Origin: Sinohyriopsis cumingii
Lineage: Eukaryota > Mollusca > Bivalvia > Unionida > Unionidae
DNA length: 64,000 nucleotides
Direction of reading: 5' to 3'
Assembly: GCA_028554795.2 (NCBI GenBank)
Contig: JAPYKE020000559.1
Span: forward strand, 1-64,000
The notes under the pieces are model-generated. The model saw only the letters and a program-made list of their open reading frames with translations, did not search any database and had not been told where the DNA came from. This document shows, in pieces, positions 31,784-39,544 of this stretch. A program made the position numbers and the translations under genes. Positions within the stretch are counted from its first letter, which is position 1, and the number at the start of each line of letters is the position of its first letter.

Positions 31784-34700
31784 ATGGATGAGTTCGAGAG
31801 ATTGGCAGCAATTAAGCCCTGGAAAAATATTAAATTCAATCTCGATAGAGTCCTCAAGGACACACCAAAAGCGTTAATAAACGATAGAACCCTGTTGAGT
31901 AAAATACGCGATTGTATCAATGAATTCAAGCGTGATGGTGCATCTCATAGTTGGTCAACATTTCGAATTGATGGCGTTGTTGATGCTACCATGAACGACA
32001 ACCGCGCAGCAACGATAATATCACAACTTGACGGTAAAAGGTATTTCTTCAGAGTAAAATTCATTGTCCGGGTGGAATCAGGCGATTGGATCATACGTGA
32101 TAAATTTGAACCAGTTCTCAGCGACATGAAAACAGTCACTGTCAGCCGCGACTCCAAGCCGGGGTTGTTAACCGGAATTGATAGACCATACTATGAACGA
32201 GCGTATCCTGAAACAGCAGTTGTTTATGGAATATACCCGTTAAATAAGAAACCTGATATCGGAAAACTGAAACCGATGAAACAGTCAACTGGGATAAATT
32301 GTGTAGCAGAACGAATAATAGAGCATTTTACAAATGCATGTCGAGGAAACAAATTGACTGATTTACGACGCAGCAAAATCAACCAGTGGGAACTAACCGT
32401 AAAAGAGCGTGGAGCAACCATCAGCGACATAGCGAGATTAGAAACATCGCTGAGATTTCCAATAACCGTTACAACGATAACCGGTGAAGTATTATACGAA
32501 TCGAAGTATAAATCGAAGGGAACCCCAATCAAAATTATTGATCATAACGAACACGCATGGACGCCCGCGATCACAATATTTCCACGGGATAGAACAGTAA
32601 AGTATATACCCGAAGAATTCCTGGGAGAACAATTCTCCCGGGATGGTTTTCTCGCGGAGAGGAAACTATTTGATGCTATTGCCTACTTGTGTAAAAACGA
32701 CCCTGTATCAGTGTGGTTACTTCGCAGCGCTGAAAACGATGCGGATACCTTTGATCAGTTTGTAAGACCAAACGGCGAATTATATCGCACTGAAGCATTT
32801 CACAACAGGATGAAAAAAACCGCCATAGAATTTGAGGAGCATGATGAACAACTGCTAACAAATTGTTTTACGATTCCATCGGTTGTAGCTCATGTTGCAG
32901 CAAGGAAAAATGCGTGGAGACCAACGCGCAAGGAATTTCTGCCGGATGTACAATCCAGTTGTTTGGAATACTATCACGGTGGACTATGGAACACTGAATA
33001 CAACCGCGACGCTATGATTTCCGTTGATATGGTTGCCTGTTATCCAGCGAGTTTTCTCGGGTATGGATCCGCCGCTGAGTATTTCAAACGATTTGGACAC
33101 CCCAGTCATGAAATGACTCGTGTTGCTATTAATGGACCACTGCCTGATTTTGATTTAACCGGATTCGCTCGCATAGTATCATTTGAATTCGCGGCAGGAC
33201 TTCATCGCTGTTGCTATATTTGGATCGGTAGACACATGAATGAAAAGAAGTGGCTGCCAATAGCGCTGCTACGGTATATGATTGATTGTAAAATGCTAGT
33301 TTCGTTGATTGTCAGTGACGCGATTATATCATACCGGGCGCAGACTGAAGTCTGGTTACCAGAACCAGAGCGTCTAGATAGCATAATTGACGAATCCAGA
33401 AAACACATTGATGCCGACGAGGAATATATCATCGAATGGTCCAGGAGGATATTTAACCAACGAAACCGCGAGGCAAAAGATCTCGGTAGAAGAATAATCG
33501 GTAAGTTCACACAAGGTGGAAAAAACTGCGATTACAAACGATATTGCTCACGGCTGATTATAGATGACGCAGAATATGATTTCGTAATCAAGGACGCAGT
33601 GGCAAAAAATAGATACGTGAACTGCAAAACAGCTTTCTTGTCCAATGGAACAAAGTTGGGTACAGTTGTTACCTACAGCGATGGAGACAGCCCGGCGTAT
33701 CCACATTTGAGGGCGTCTATGCTGGGTTATGCCGCTATCAATTTATTCTCGATGATAAATAGATTCCCCGATACCGCGGTTAGAGTAGCCGTCGATTCAT
33801 TTTATATAGACGCGATGTATAAGGGAAACATAGCCGAGTTTACTAGTCCGGACGAGAGTTGGGGTACATGGAGAATTAAAAATGAAATACGACGCGATTA
33901 TTCACCATCAGCAGATGTCACCGTTGAGAACGACTACTTACGCGGTGATAAATTATCAGAATGGTCTAATGCACCACCGTGTTCTGATCCAATTTGTAGA
34001 CACAAGACGGTTTATTTAAGCGGCTGTGGCGGGTCAGGAAAGACGACTCGGGCAATTGAATTATTTCGAACGCGGGCAAGTATAATCGTGCTTACACCGA
34101 CCCATAGACTAGCGCGAGAGATAAAACAACGAAATGTTGACGCCGTTACTTATCACAGCTTCTTTCGATACAGCGGCGGTGAGTGGACTCCTGATCGAAT
34201 GGGTGAAAAATTTATTCCCGACATTATCATCTGGGATGAGATATGTACTGTTTCGTTAGATACTTTACAAATGTTTCTTGAGTGGTTGCTGCGCGCGAAT
34301 ACAGCGGTAATCATGTGTGGGGACCATGGCCAACCACCACCATTTGTCGGCGAGGGTCCACATGATTGGTTAAGGGGTTTTGTGGACTATTATGAAGAAA
34401 CCGATACTGATTACCGAGCACTTGATGAACAACTGCGCGAGGTTAAAAAACTAATCAGATTACAGCCGGATAAAATTCAATGTGAAATAATTCGCGAGGT
34501 AATTCCGGAAACGCCGTTAAATGAATTCTGGGAAACATGGAGACCAAACGATTTGATTGTAGCGAGTAGAAAGATAGTCAGAGACACACTTCAGCGGAAG
34601 TTGTTTGCGTTGCATAAGGAAAAGTTTCCAACGCGCCCAGTGCCGTTGTGTTATAGACCCGCTGACACACGGCGGCAGAACATTGAAGTTGAAATTCCAG

Positions 34701-35287
34701 CCCCGACAGCGTCAGGGACAAAAAAACAAATTCTCGTGCTGAATGATATCGTGCTCGTTGATATCGGTGTCGTCGAGGACGCGCTACGTGCTGATAAATC
34801 CCCGTGGACGCTAGGATACGCAACAACAATACATTCCTCGCAGGGACTGACCATCACGGACACAATTGTTTGGATAGTTGATAATCGCATCGAATGGTCG
34901 AATCTAGTCTATCTTGCAGTGTCCCGAGTACGAAGGATAAATCAGCTTCGAAGAATTGTTATTGACGAAGCCAGTGACGGAGTCACTGACGAAGCCGGCG
35001 ACAAAGTCACCATCGATGCAAGCGTCATTGATAGAAAACTCTCGGGTTACCGCCAACAGGATAAAAAAAAACAGCGGCATTTTGATATTGATGCCGAATT
35101 AATAATTGCGTTACGACAACAACAGAATAATCACTGCGCGAGTTGTAATTGTGTAATGCGCTGGCGTTATTCGGATAAAGACGCTCGCCAATTTACCGTG
35201 GACAGGATCGATAACAGTCTCGGTCATGTCAAAAACAATGTGAGGTTGACCTGTCTTGAGTGCAATAGACGCAACGGCGCTAGTTAA
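31784..35287 (+). CDS. DNA polymerase B-like / SF1 helicase / HNH fusion protein
   Basis: 1167 residues from M-D-E-F; the decayed copy also starts M-E-E-F. Residues 1 to about 400 include a conserved block near 169 (G-I-N-C-V-A-E-R-I-I-E-H-F). Polymerase-like motifs follow: A (V-D-M-V-A-C-Y-P, about 414), a B-like I-G-K-F-T-Q-G-G-K (about 570), and C (A-V-D-S-F-Y-I, about 668), where the first Asp of the usual D-T-D-S is lost. An SF1 helicase of Pif1/RecD type follows: Walker A G-C-G-G-S-G-K-T (about 747), W-D-E-I (about 816), G-D-H-G-Q-P-P-P-F (about 845), H-S-S-Q-G-L-T (about 1016). A C-terminal HNH-like zinc domain lies at about 1118-1167. No clear 3'-5' exonuclease is seen. It presumably replicates the element. 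Confidence 0.85.
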   Translation: MDEFERLAAIKPWKNIKFNLDRVLKDTPKALINDRTLLSKIRDCINEFKRDGASHSWSTFRIDGVVDATMNDNRAATIISQLDGKRYFFRVKFIVRVESGDWIIRDKFEPVLSDMKTVTVSRDSKPGLLTGIDRPYYERAYPETAVVYGIYPLNKKPDIGKLKPMKQSTGINCVAERIIEHFTNACRGNKLTDLRRSKINQWELTVKERGATISDIARLETSLRFPITVTTITGEVLYESKYKSKGTPIKIIDHNEHAWTPAITIFPRDRTVKYIPEEFLGEQFSRDGFLAERKLFDAIAYLCKNDPVSVWLLRSAENDADTFDQFVRPNGELYRTEAFHNRMKKTAIEFEEHDEQLLTNCFTIPSVVAHVAARKNAWRPTRKEFLPDVQSSCLEYYHGGLWNTEYNRDAMISVDMVACYPASFLGYGSAAEYFKRFGHPSHEMTRVAINGPLPDFDLTGFARIVSFEFAAGLHRCCYIWIGRHMNEKKWLPIALLRYMIDCKMLVSLIVSDAIISYRAQTEVWLPEPERLDSIIDESRKHIDADEEYIIEWSRRIFNQRNREAKDLGRRIIGKFTQGGKNCDYKRYCSRLIIDDAEYDFVIKDAVAKNRYVNCKTAFLSNGTKLGTVVTYSDGDSPAYPHLRASMLGYAAINLFSMINRFPDTAVRVAVDSFYIDAMYKGNIAEFTSPDESWGTWRIKNEIRRDYSPSADVTVENDYLRGDKLSEWSNAPPCSDPICRHKTVYLSGCGGSGKTTRAIELFRTRASIIVLTPTHRLAREIKQRNVDAVTYHSFFRYSGGEWTPDRMGEKFIPDIIIWDEICTVSLDTLQMFLEWLLRANTAVIMCGDHGQPPPFVGEGPHDWLRGFVDYYEETDTDYRALDEQLREVKKLIRLQPDKIQCEIIREVIPETPLNEFWETWRPNDLIVASRKIVRDTLQRKLFALHKEKFPTRPVPLCYRPADTRRQNIEVEIPAPTASGTKKQILVLNDIVLVDIGVVEDALRADKSPWTLGYATTIHSSQGLTITDTIVWIVDNRIEWSNLVYLAVSRVRRINQLRRIVIDEASDGVTDEAGDKVTIDASVIDRKLSGYRQQDKKKQRHFDIDAELIIALRQQQNNHCASCNCVMRWRYSDKDARQFTVDRIDNSLGHVKNNVRLTCLECNRRNGAS

Positions 35288-36224
35288 GACCACGCGGGGG
35301 TAATTGAGTATCGTTAGGTATCACTTGTAGTTGCTCGCGTGTAAATCCGCGCTGAGGAGCAGTTGAATCCAGTCTATAGATCGGTGGTCTACCAGTTGAT
35401 CGTGTTATCGTTGATATGTTATGTGTGGTAACACTCCAAATAGGATCAGTAGCTCTTTTTTTACCGCCTTCAAGCTCTCCTGGTTCATATAGATATCTCA
35501 CGGTAACATCGCCGAGAATCGGCTTGGAAACGCTATTTATTTTTGATTTTCCGGGTATATACTCGTATTTAATCGCGTCGCTGGGCTTCATGTTGATTGC
35601 TCGGGTAATCTCGTTATTTAACGCTGCAATTACGCCTGGCAACCTTTTAACCCATTCACGAGATCGTTTTTCTTGGATGAATTCCTTCGCGTATTGATAT
35701 CCAAATAACCGTTCAGCAAGAGTCCGATTGAATCGTTCAACAATTGCCTGATCACGATGTAGCGCAGTATGACCTCGTCGTATCGCGACGCTATGATGTT
35801 TCAGCGTTGATAAAACAGCGCCGCGAAATTCACTACCGGGATCAACTTGTAATAGATTTGGCCAGCGCAGAGGGTCTCTTCGATAAATTCTTTCAAACGC
35901 AGCGGCTACTTCAGTTGCCGACTTTGTTTTTAACGGCTCCGCTTGTTTGTATCGACTCGCAACATCAACTACGGTTAGCGCGTATTTGTAACCGTTGTCA
36001 TGCGGCAAAAATAGTATATCAGCCTGATGAACTTCATTAGGTACGCTGACATCAAAGCGCGAGAAGTTGATTTGTTTAGGCGGTGGTAGATAGATTTGCC
36101 ATATAGCCTGTTTGGATAACCAATTAGCCGCAGTGGTCTTTGTTACCTTTGCAGCGCTTGCAAGCTTACCAATTGCGGCCTTCCCCTTCCAGTATCCTCT
36201 CGGAGAATAATAGATGGATTCCAT
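35280..36224 (-). CDS. Retroviral-type DDE integrase
   Basis: 314 residues from M-E-S-I-Y-Y. Integrates the element DNA. The N-terminal helical domain has Y-W-K-G-K-A-A and I-Y-L-P-P-P-K. The rve core has Asp69 (H-Q-A-D), Asp128 (V-D-P-G-S-E-F) and Glu163 (I-V-E-R-F-N), a D,D(34)E spacing. The C-terminal domain (about 235-314) carries V-R-Y-L-Y, then R-A-T-D-P-I-W-S, as in Polinton integrases. The frame is open 19 codons upstream, but that part overlaps the PLA2 gene. The conserved gene-start motif, and the start in the second element, support this ATG. Its stop overlaps the polymerase stop by 8 bp, tail to tail, in both elements. Confidence 0.9.
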   Translation of the reverse strand: MESIYYSPRGYWKGKAAIGKLASAAKVTKTTAANWLSKQAIWQIYLPPPKQINFSRFDVSVPNEVHQADILFLPHDNGYKYALTVVDVASRYKQAEPLKTKSATEVAAAFERIYRRDPLRWPNLLQVDPGSEFRGAVLSTLKHHSVAIRRGHTALHRDQAIVERFNRTLAERLFGYQYAKEFIQEKRSREWVKRLPGVIAALNNEITRAINMKPSDAIKYEYIPGKSKINSVSKPILGDVTVRYLYEPGELEGGKKRATDPIWSVTTHNISTITRSTGRPPIYRLDSTAPQRGFTREQLQVIPNDTQLPPRGLN

Positions 36225-36256
36225 GTTGTTATTATAAACGCTATCGTTTTCAATTA
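36225..36256 (-). promoter_or_regulatory. Conserved gene-start motif before integrase
   Basis: Coding strand TAATTGAAAAC, spacer, AGCGTTTATAATAA, then CAAC and ATG. Best match is the 27412-27443 site. Confidence 0.5.
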
Positions 36257-36600
36257 CCAGCGCCAGAAGCTCCGCTTCCAATCATTAATTTACCTTTCAT
36301 AGCCGATTTTACCAACCATGAGGCCAATTTTTCTTTGACGGATTTATCAGGAATAGCATTTAATGCGTGAATTAATTTTACATCCGCGATATGACGCTGT
36401 TGCAGATCGCTACTTTTGTAAGCAACATCATGAGCATGACACGCCTTATCGATAGCGTTTATTGGATACTCACCGGGTTTGGGCTGATTTTGATCATCGA
36501 GTCTAATATCTAATCGTGTTCCGGGGCCACAGTAGCTATATCCTGGGAGGTGTTTTTCTCCTGGATACTTTGCCCACGGTGTTCCGGGGAGTTTTGCCAA
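36250..36600 (-). CDS. Parvovirus-type phospholipase A2 protein
   Basis: 116 residues. Shows the calcium-loop motif Y-C-G-P-G-T (about 23-28) and the catalytic D-K-A-C-H-A-H-D-V-A-Y (His57-Asp58), followed by Asp73 in I-A-D-V-K-L. This is the short secreted-type PLA2 plan of parvovirus VP1 and related virus-like elements, where the lipase helps particles leave endosomes. Here it is a separate gene between the zinc-ribbon and integrase genes. It has no signal peptide, which fits a virion-carried enzyme. Its 5' part overlaps the 3' end of the zinc-ribbon gene by about 90 bp in another frame. A decayed homologue lies at 58005-58249. Confidence 0.8.
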   Translation of the reverse strand: MAKLPGTPWAKYPGEKHLPGYSYCGPGTRLDIRLDDQNQPKPGEYPINAIDKACHAHDVAYKSSDLQQRHIADVKLIHALNAIPDKSVKEKLASWLVKSAMKGKLMIGSGASGAGN

Positions 36601-36788
36601 TTTGGCTGCGATGTCACCTCCTCGCTTTTTTTTAAAACATCTCCGGGTCTAATAGAAATAAATCTAAATTTCTTTGTACCGCATTGTACACACTTACCAG
36701 TAAGCGCCGATCTGTTATTTCTTGTTGTAGCGGTTGTCATATCATTTGTGCCAGTACGCACTCTGCACTTCACACAATATAGATCCAT
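36510..36788 (-). CDS. Zinc-ribbon protein (DUF5679-like)
   Basis: 92 residues. The first 45 form a compact zinc ribbon: Cys5-x2-Cys8 (M-D-L-Y-C-V-K-C) and Cys33-x2-Cys36, followed by G-T-K-K-F-R-F-I. This pattern recalls DUF5679, found in several large-virus and Polinton-like settings. The rest is low-complexity, hydrophilic and overlaps the PLA2 gene, so only the N-terminal domain is likely constrained. In the second element (57837-58046) the ribbon is kept while the tail is different. It starts head-to-head with the ATPase gene, five bases apart. Confidence 0.75.
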   Translation of the reverse strand: MDLYCVKCRVRTGTNDMTTATTRNNRSALTGKCVQCGTKKFRFISIRPGDVLKKSEEVTSQPNWQNSPEHRGQSIQEKNTSQDIATVAPEHD

Positions 36789-36793
36789 AATTT

Positions 36794-37468
36794 ATGTATA
36801 GAGATATGAATATAATTGATTTTTCGGCGACTAAAACAAGAGAACCAGTTAAGCATGTTGCAGCGTTACCAAACTCGATCCGGATGATTATCATCGGACC
36901 ATCTGGATCCGGCAAGACGCAATTGTTACTCAATTTAATAATGAGATGGATGAAGTGGGATAAGTTGTATTTGGTTGCTCCTAGCGTAGATGATCAACGA
37001 TGCTACGAGGTGCTGAAAGATTTCAACGAGAATGCATCAGCGATCGCTAAAAAAAATGTTATTGAGTTTATTACGGATATCAATGATGCACCGGGTATTG
37101 ATGATATTGATGGCGACGTTAACAATCTAGTCGTGTACGATGATGTTATGTTAGACAATCAAAAAAACCCAGCTAGGATATTTTCCAGAGGCAGGCATAA
37201 AAACACTGACGTGATATATGTCACTCAACGATACACTCAGATTCCAAAAGTAATTAGAGACAACTGTAATATTCTTGCTGTGTTCAACGGCGTTGATACA
37301 CACACGCTACGAAATATTTGGCAGACATGGTGCGGCGGTGACATGGACTTTAATGTTTTTCGAAACTTTTTTAGTCATGCTCAGTCGACCCCACATGGAT
37401 TCGTAACGATAAATTTACATGATCCTCGGACACGATATCGTATCGGACTTGACCAAATATTCGGTTAG
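36794..37468 (+). CDS. DNA-packaging ATPase (FtsK/HerA, A32-like)
   Basis: 224 residues. P-loop NTPase with Walker A G-P-S-G-S-G-K-T (35-42) and Walker B hydrophobics followed by Asp116-Asp117 (V-V-Y-D-D-V). A later Y-V-T-Q-R-Y-T-Q segment with a conserved Gln is typical of the sensor region in packaging ATPases. Length and motif spacing match the genome-packaging ATPases of Polintons and nucleocytoplasmic viruses. It would pump the element DNA into capsids. It lies beside the right TIR, only 14 bases away. ATG at 36794 used; 36806 is an alternative. Confidence 0.88.
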   Translation: MYRDMNIIDFSATKTREPVKHVAALPNSIRMIIIGPSGSGKTQLLLNLIMRWMKWDKLYLVAPSVDDQRCYEVLKDFNENASAIAKKNVIEFITDINDAPGIDDIDGDVNNLVVYDDVMLDNQKNPARIFSRGRHKNTDVIYVTQRYTQIPKVIRDNCNILAVFNGVDTHTLRNIWQTWCGGDMDFNVFRNFFSHAQSTPHGFVTINLHDPRTRYRIGLDQIFG

Positions 37469-37482
37469 TTGTAAATAATTTT

Positions 37483-37740
37483 CATTGTAAATAACCACTT
37501 AGCAGCAGAGGGGGCAATGACATCGACGCGGTCGTCGATGTGCTTACCGGACGCTGACGACGCTGGGGATCGGCGCGCAGAAGGTGTTAATTAAACCAAA
37601 TGACGTCACCATCGTGTAGGATGGACCGACGTCGTTTTTTTTTTACCAGGCGCTGACGACACTAGATCGTTGAGTGCAGAAAGTAATAATTAAGCAAAAT
37701 AACGATTGGACAAAATGTCCGATTCGCCCCCTCTGCTGCT
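37483..37740 (-). repeat. Right terminal inverted repeat (258 bp)
   Basis: Inverted partner of 23320-23576. Inner boundary AGCAGCAGAGGGGGC at 37501-37515, outer GCCCCCTCTGCTGCT at 37726-37740. Two direct modules start TTACCGGACGCTGACGAC (about 37543) and TTACCAGGCGCTGACGAC (about 37645) and end in TTAATTAA/AATTAA-type AT stretches. Palindromes ACATCGACG...CGTCGATGT (about 37521-37542) and GGACAAAATGTCC (about 37708-37720) flank them. Confidence 0.95.
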
Positions 37741-38100
37741 AAGCCTAATGTAGTAACAATACTACATAGCTCTCCACCAAACCTATGTAATAATAATACC
37801 CTATATCTAGGCACTGATTTTGTGATCCCAAAGCCTGATGTAGTAACAATACTACATAGCTCTCCACCAAACCTATGTAGTAATAATACCCTATATCTAG
37901 GCACTGATTTTGTGATCTCCAAAGCCAGATATAGTAACAATACTACATAGCTCTCTACCAAACCCATGTAGTAACAATACCCTATTTCTTGGGCACTGGT
38001 TTTGTGATTTCCAAACCTGATGTAGTAACAATACCACATTGCTCTCCGATGCCATAATATTACTTGCTAATGTAGTATTTCTACAGTGTTAAACTTGAAA
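37741..38100 (+). repeat. Satellite-bearing repeat, right of the virus-like element
   Basis: Begins with the AAGCC duplication and continues with three to four units of the array interrupted at 23319. The open frame on the minus strand is translated satellite. Confidence 0.9.
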
Positions 38101-38348
38101 TCCTTTTGTAATAATGTTGTTCCTAGGAGACTGCATTGTTCTGAAGCTGTCGTCACCAAGCCTGGTTAATAGTATGGCCAGTAATAATACAGTCTAGTTG
38201 AAATTGTTGAAGGTTGTATTTATAGAAGATATTCAGTATATTGAAGTACTTGTACACAACATTTTAATCATCATAAAATATAGATATTGTCAACAGTAAT
38301 GTAAGGCACAATTTCTTTCTCATGTAATAGAATTAAAATGTCACTAGC

Positions 38349-39150
38349 ATCTCATGCTATTATTTCTGGTAGTTCTTCCATATAAGGCAGATATTTGGGT
38401 AATTCTTTCCTTAGGAGGCTGTTAGAGTTCATATAAATTCTGTTCTGCTCTTCCATCGATCTCTTTTCAACATATAGCCTACACATAGAGTCATTGTCTC
38501 CACTAATACAGAGTTTTGCCCTCATCAATTTTCCGAAAAGATAAAATAGTTTATTTGATAACATTGCAGACACTAGCATGGAAATTTTGCAGTGGCGTCA
38601 CTCGGGTTGGTGTCACCCAGTGCGGTAGCTCATGGTGTCACCCCCATGGTCCTCCTTCTGTAACAGACCATACAGAATCCTTAGTAATGTCATTTTGGTG
38701 TCACCCCCTCTGATGGTGTCACCAGGTGCAGTCCGCACCCCCTGCATCCCCCTAGCGACGCCACTGCTGTGCCTGCTAGTCATGTATTTAACTATGATCA
38801 GTTATCCGCTTATGAAATCCGACTAGACCGAGCAGTGCGTGCTCTGTAAAATTTGCAATTTTTCATTTTGGTGTCACCCCTCTGAGATGGTGTCACCCGG
38901 TGCGGTCCGCACCCCCCGCACCCCCCTAGCGATGCCACTGAAATTTTGTTTATACTATTTTGATCCACCATGCGTATCACATACAATATGACCTTTAAAA
39001 CTATATATGGTTATAGGGTGCTCTCAACAGCTTCCAGGAGCTTACCCAAGGGCATCACTGGAAAATGGGAAGACCCAAGAGTGTAGTTATGAAACCTATT
39101 ACATATGCCATCTTTCAGATCTCCAACTGCATTTCTTAAGAACCTACAGT
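38349..39150 (-). pseudogene. Broken coding-like frame of unknown host gene
   Basis: Without the MITE at 38590-38940 and one 8-bp duplication, the minus strand reads through as one frame. It has a single TAA near 39010 and ends at 38349. The product is compositionally protein-like: a segment M-P-L-G-K-L-L-E-A-V-E (before the stop) and K-Y-L-P-Y-M-E-E-L-P-E (C-terminus). A possible splice acceptor CTGTAG precedes it near 39148. I do not recognise the family. It could be an old exon, a processed copy or a transposon ORF. Confidence 0.4.
38590..38940. mobile_element. hAT-type MITE
   Basis: Ends CAGTGGCGTC and GATGCCACTG (CAGnG-type hAT termini), flanked by a perfect 8-bp duplication AAATTTTG (38582-38589 and 38941-38948). 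The interior repeats GGTGTCACCC and CGCACCCCC motifs, including an internal GACGCCACTG at 38766. Confidence 0.9.
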
Positions 39151-39157
39151 ATGTATG

Positions 39158-39191
<34 letters not shown>

Positions 39192-39217
39192 TCAGCATAC
39201 ATATAGATGGATGGACA
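39150..39217. repeat. (ATGT)n microsatellite
   Basis: ATGT/TATG repeats at 39149-39192, followed by GATG units. A (GT)n run starts the neighbouring SINE at 39229. Confidence 0.9.
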
Positions 39218-39230
39218 GGCAGGATCGTAT

Positions 39231-39531
39231 GTGTGTGTGTGTGATTTTGATTTTTAACATAGCTTTAACCATTTTTCAGTCATATCGCTAAAATGTCCGC
39301 AGTGTGGCAGTTTATAGAGACATCTAGCACTGGGGCATGATGTCCCACCCAGTCACATTATCCAGATACCAGGTCAAGCAGTCTTAACACTAACCTCTTA
39401 ATGCTGAGTGCCAAGTGAGGCAGCTGTTAGTACCATTTTTATGTCTTTGGTATGACTTGGCTATGGATGAAACCCACAACCTCCCACATCTAAGGCAGAT
39501 GCTCTAACCACTAGGCCACCAGAGCGGTCTT
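39231..39531 (-). mobile_element. tRNA-derived SINE (family 2), minus strand
   Basis: Inverted relative of 4919-5233, full length, with head GGCCTAGTGGTTAGAGCATC on the minus strand. Flanked by GGCAGGATCGTAT (39218-39230) and GGCAGGATCATAT (39532-39544), a 13-bp target duplication with one mismatch. Confidence 0.9.
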
Positions 39532-39544
39532 GGCAGGATCATAT

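Larger units (their letters stand above)
23320..37740. mobile_element. Intact Polinton/adintovirus-like integrating element (copy 1)
   Basis: A 14,421-bp element with near-identical inverted ends, a 5-bp target duplication and 16 intact, closely spaced reading frames. Its integrase, packaging ATPase, adenain-type protease and capsid candidates place it with Polintons/Mavericks and adintoviruses, which are both transposons and integrated viruses. The replication gene is a polymerase-SF1 helicase-HNH fusion. The element is rich in CpG whereas the flanking host DNA is CpG-poor. With the intact frames and TIRs, this suggests a young insertion. Confidence 0.93.

Noticed and set aside
36225-36281. 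19-codon N-terminal extension of the integrase
   Set aside because: It overlaps the PLA2 gene, and the gene-start motif lies inside it; copy 2 begins at the later ATG.
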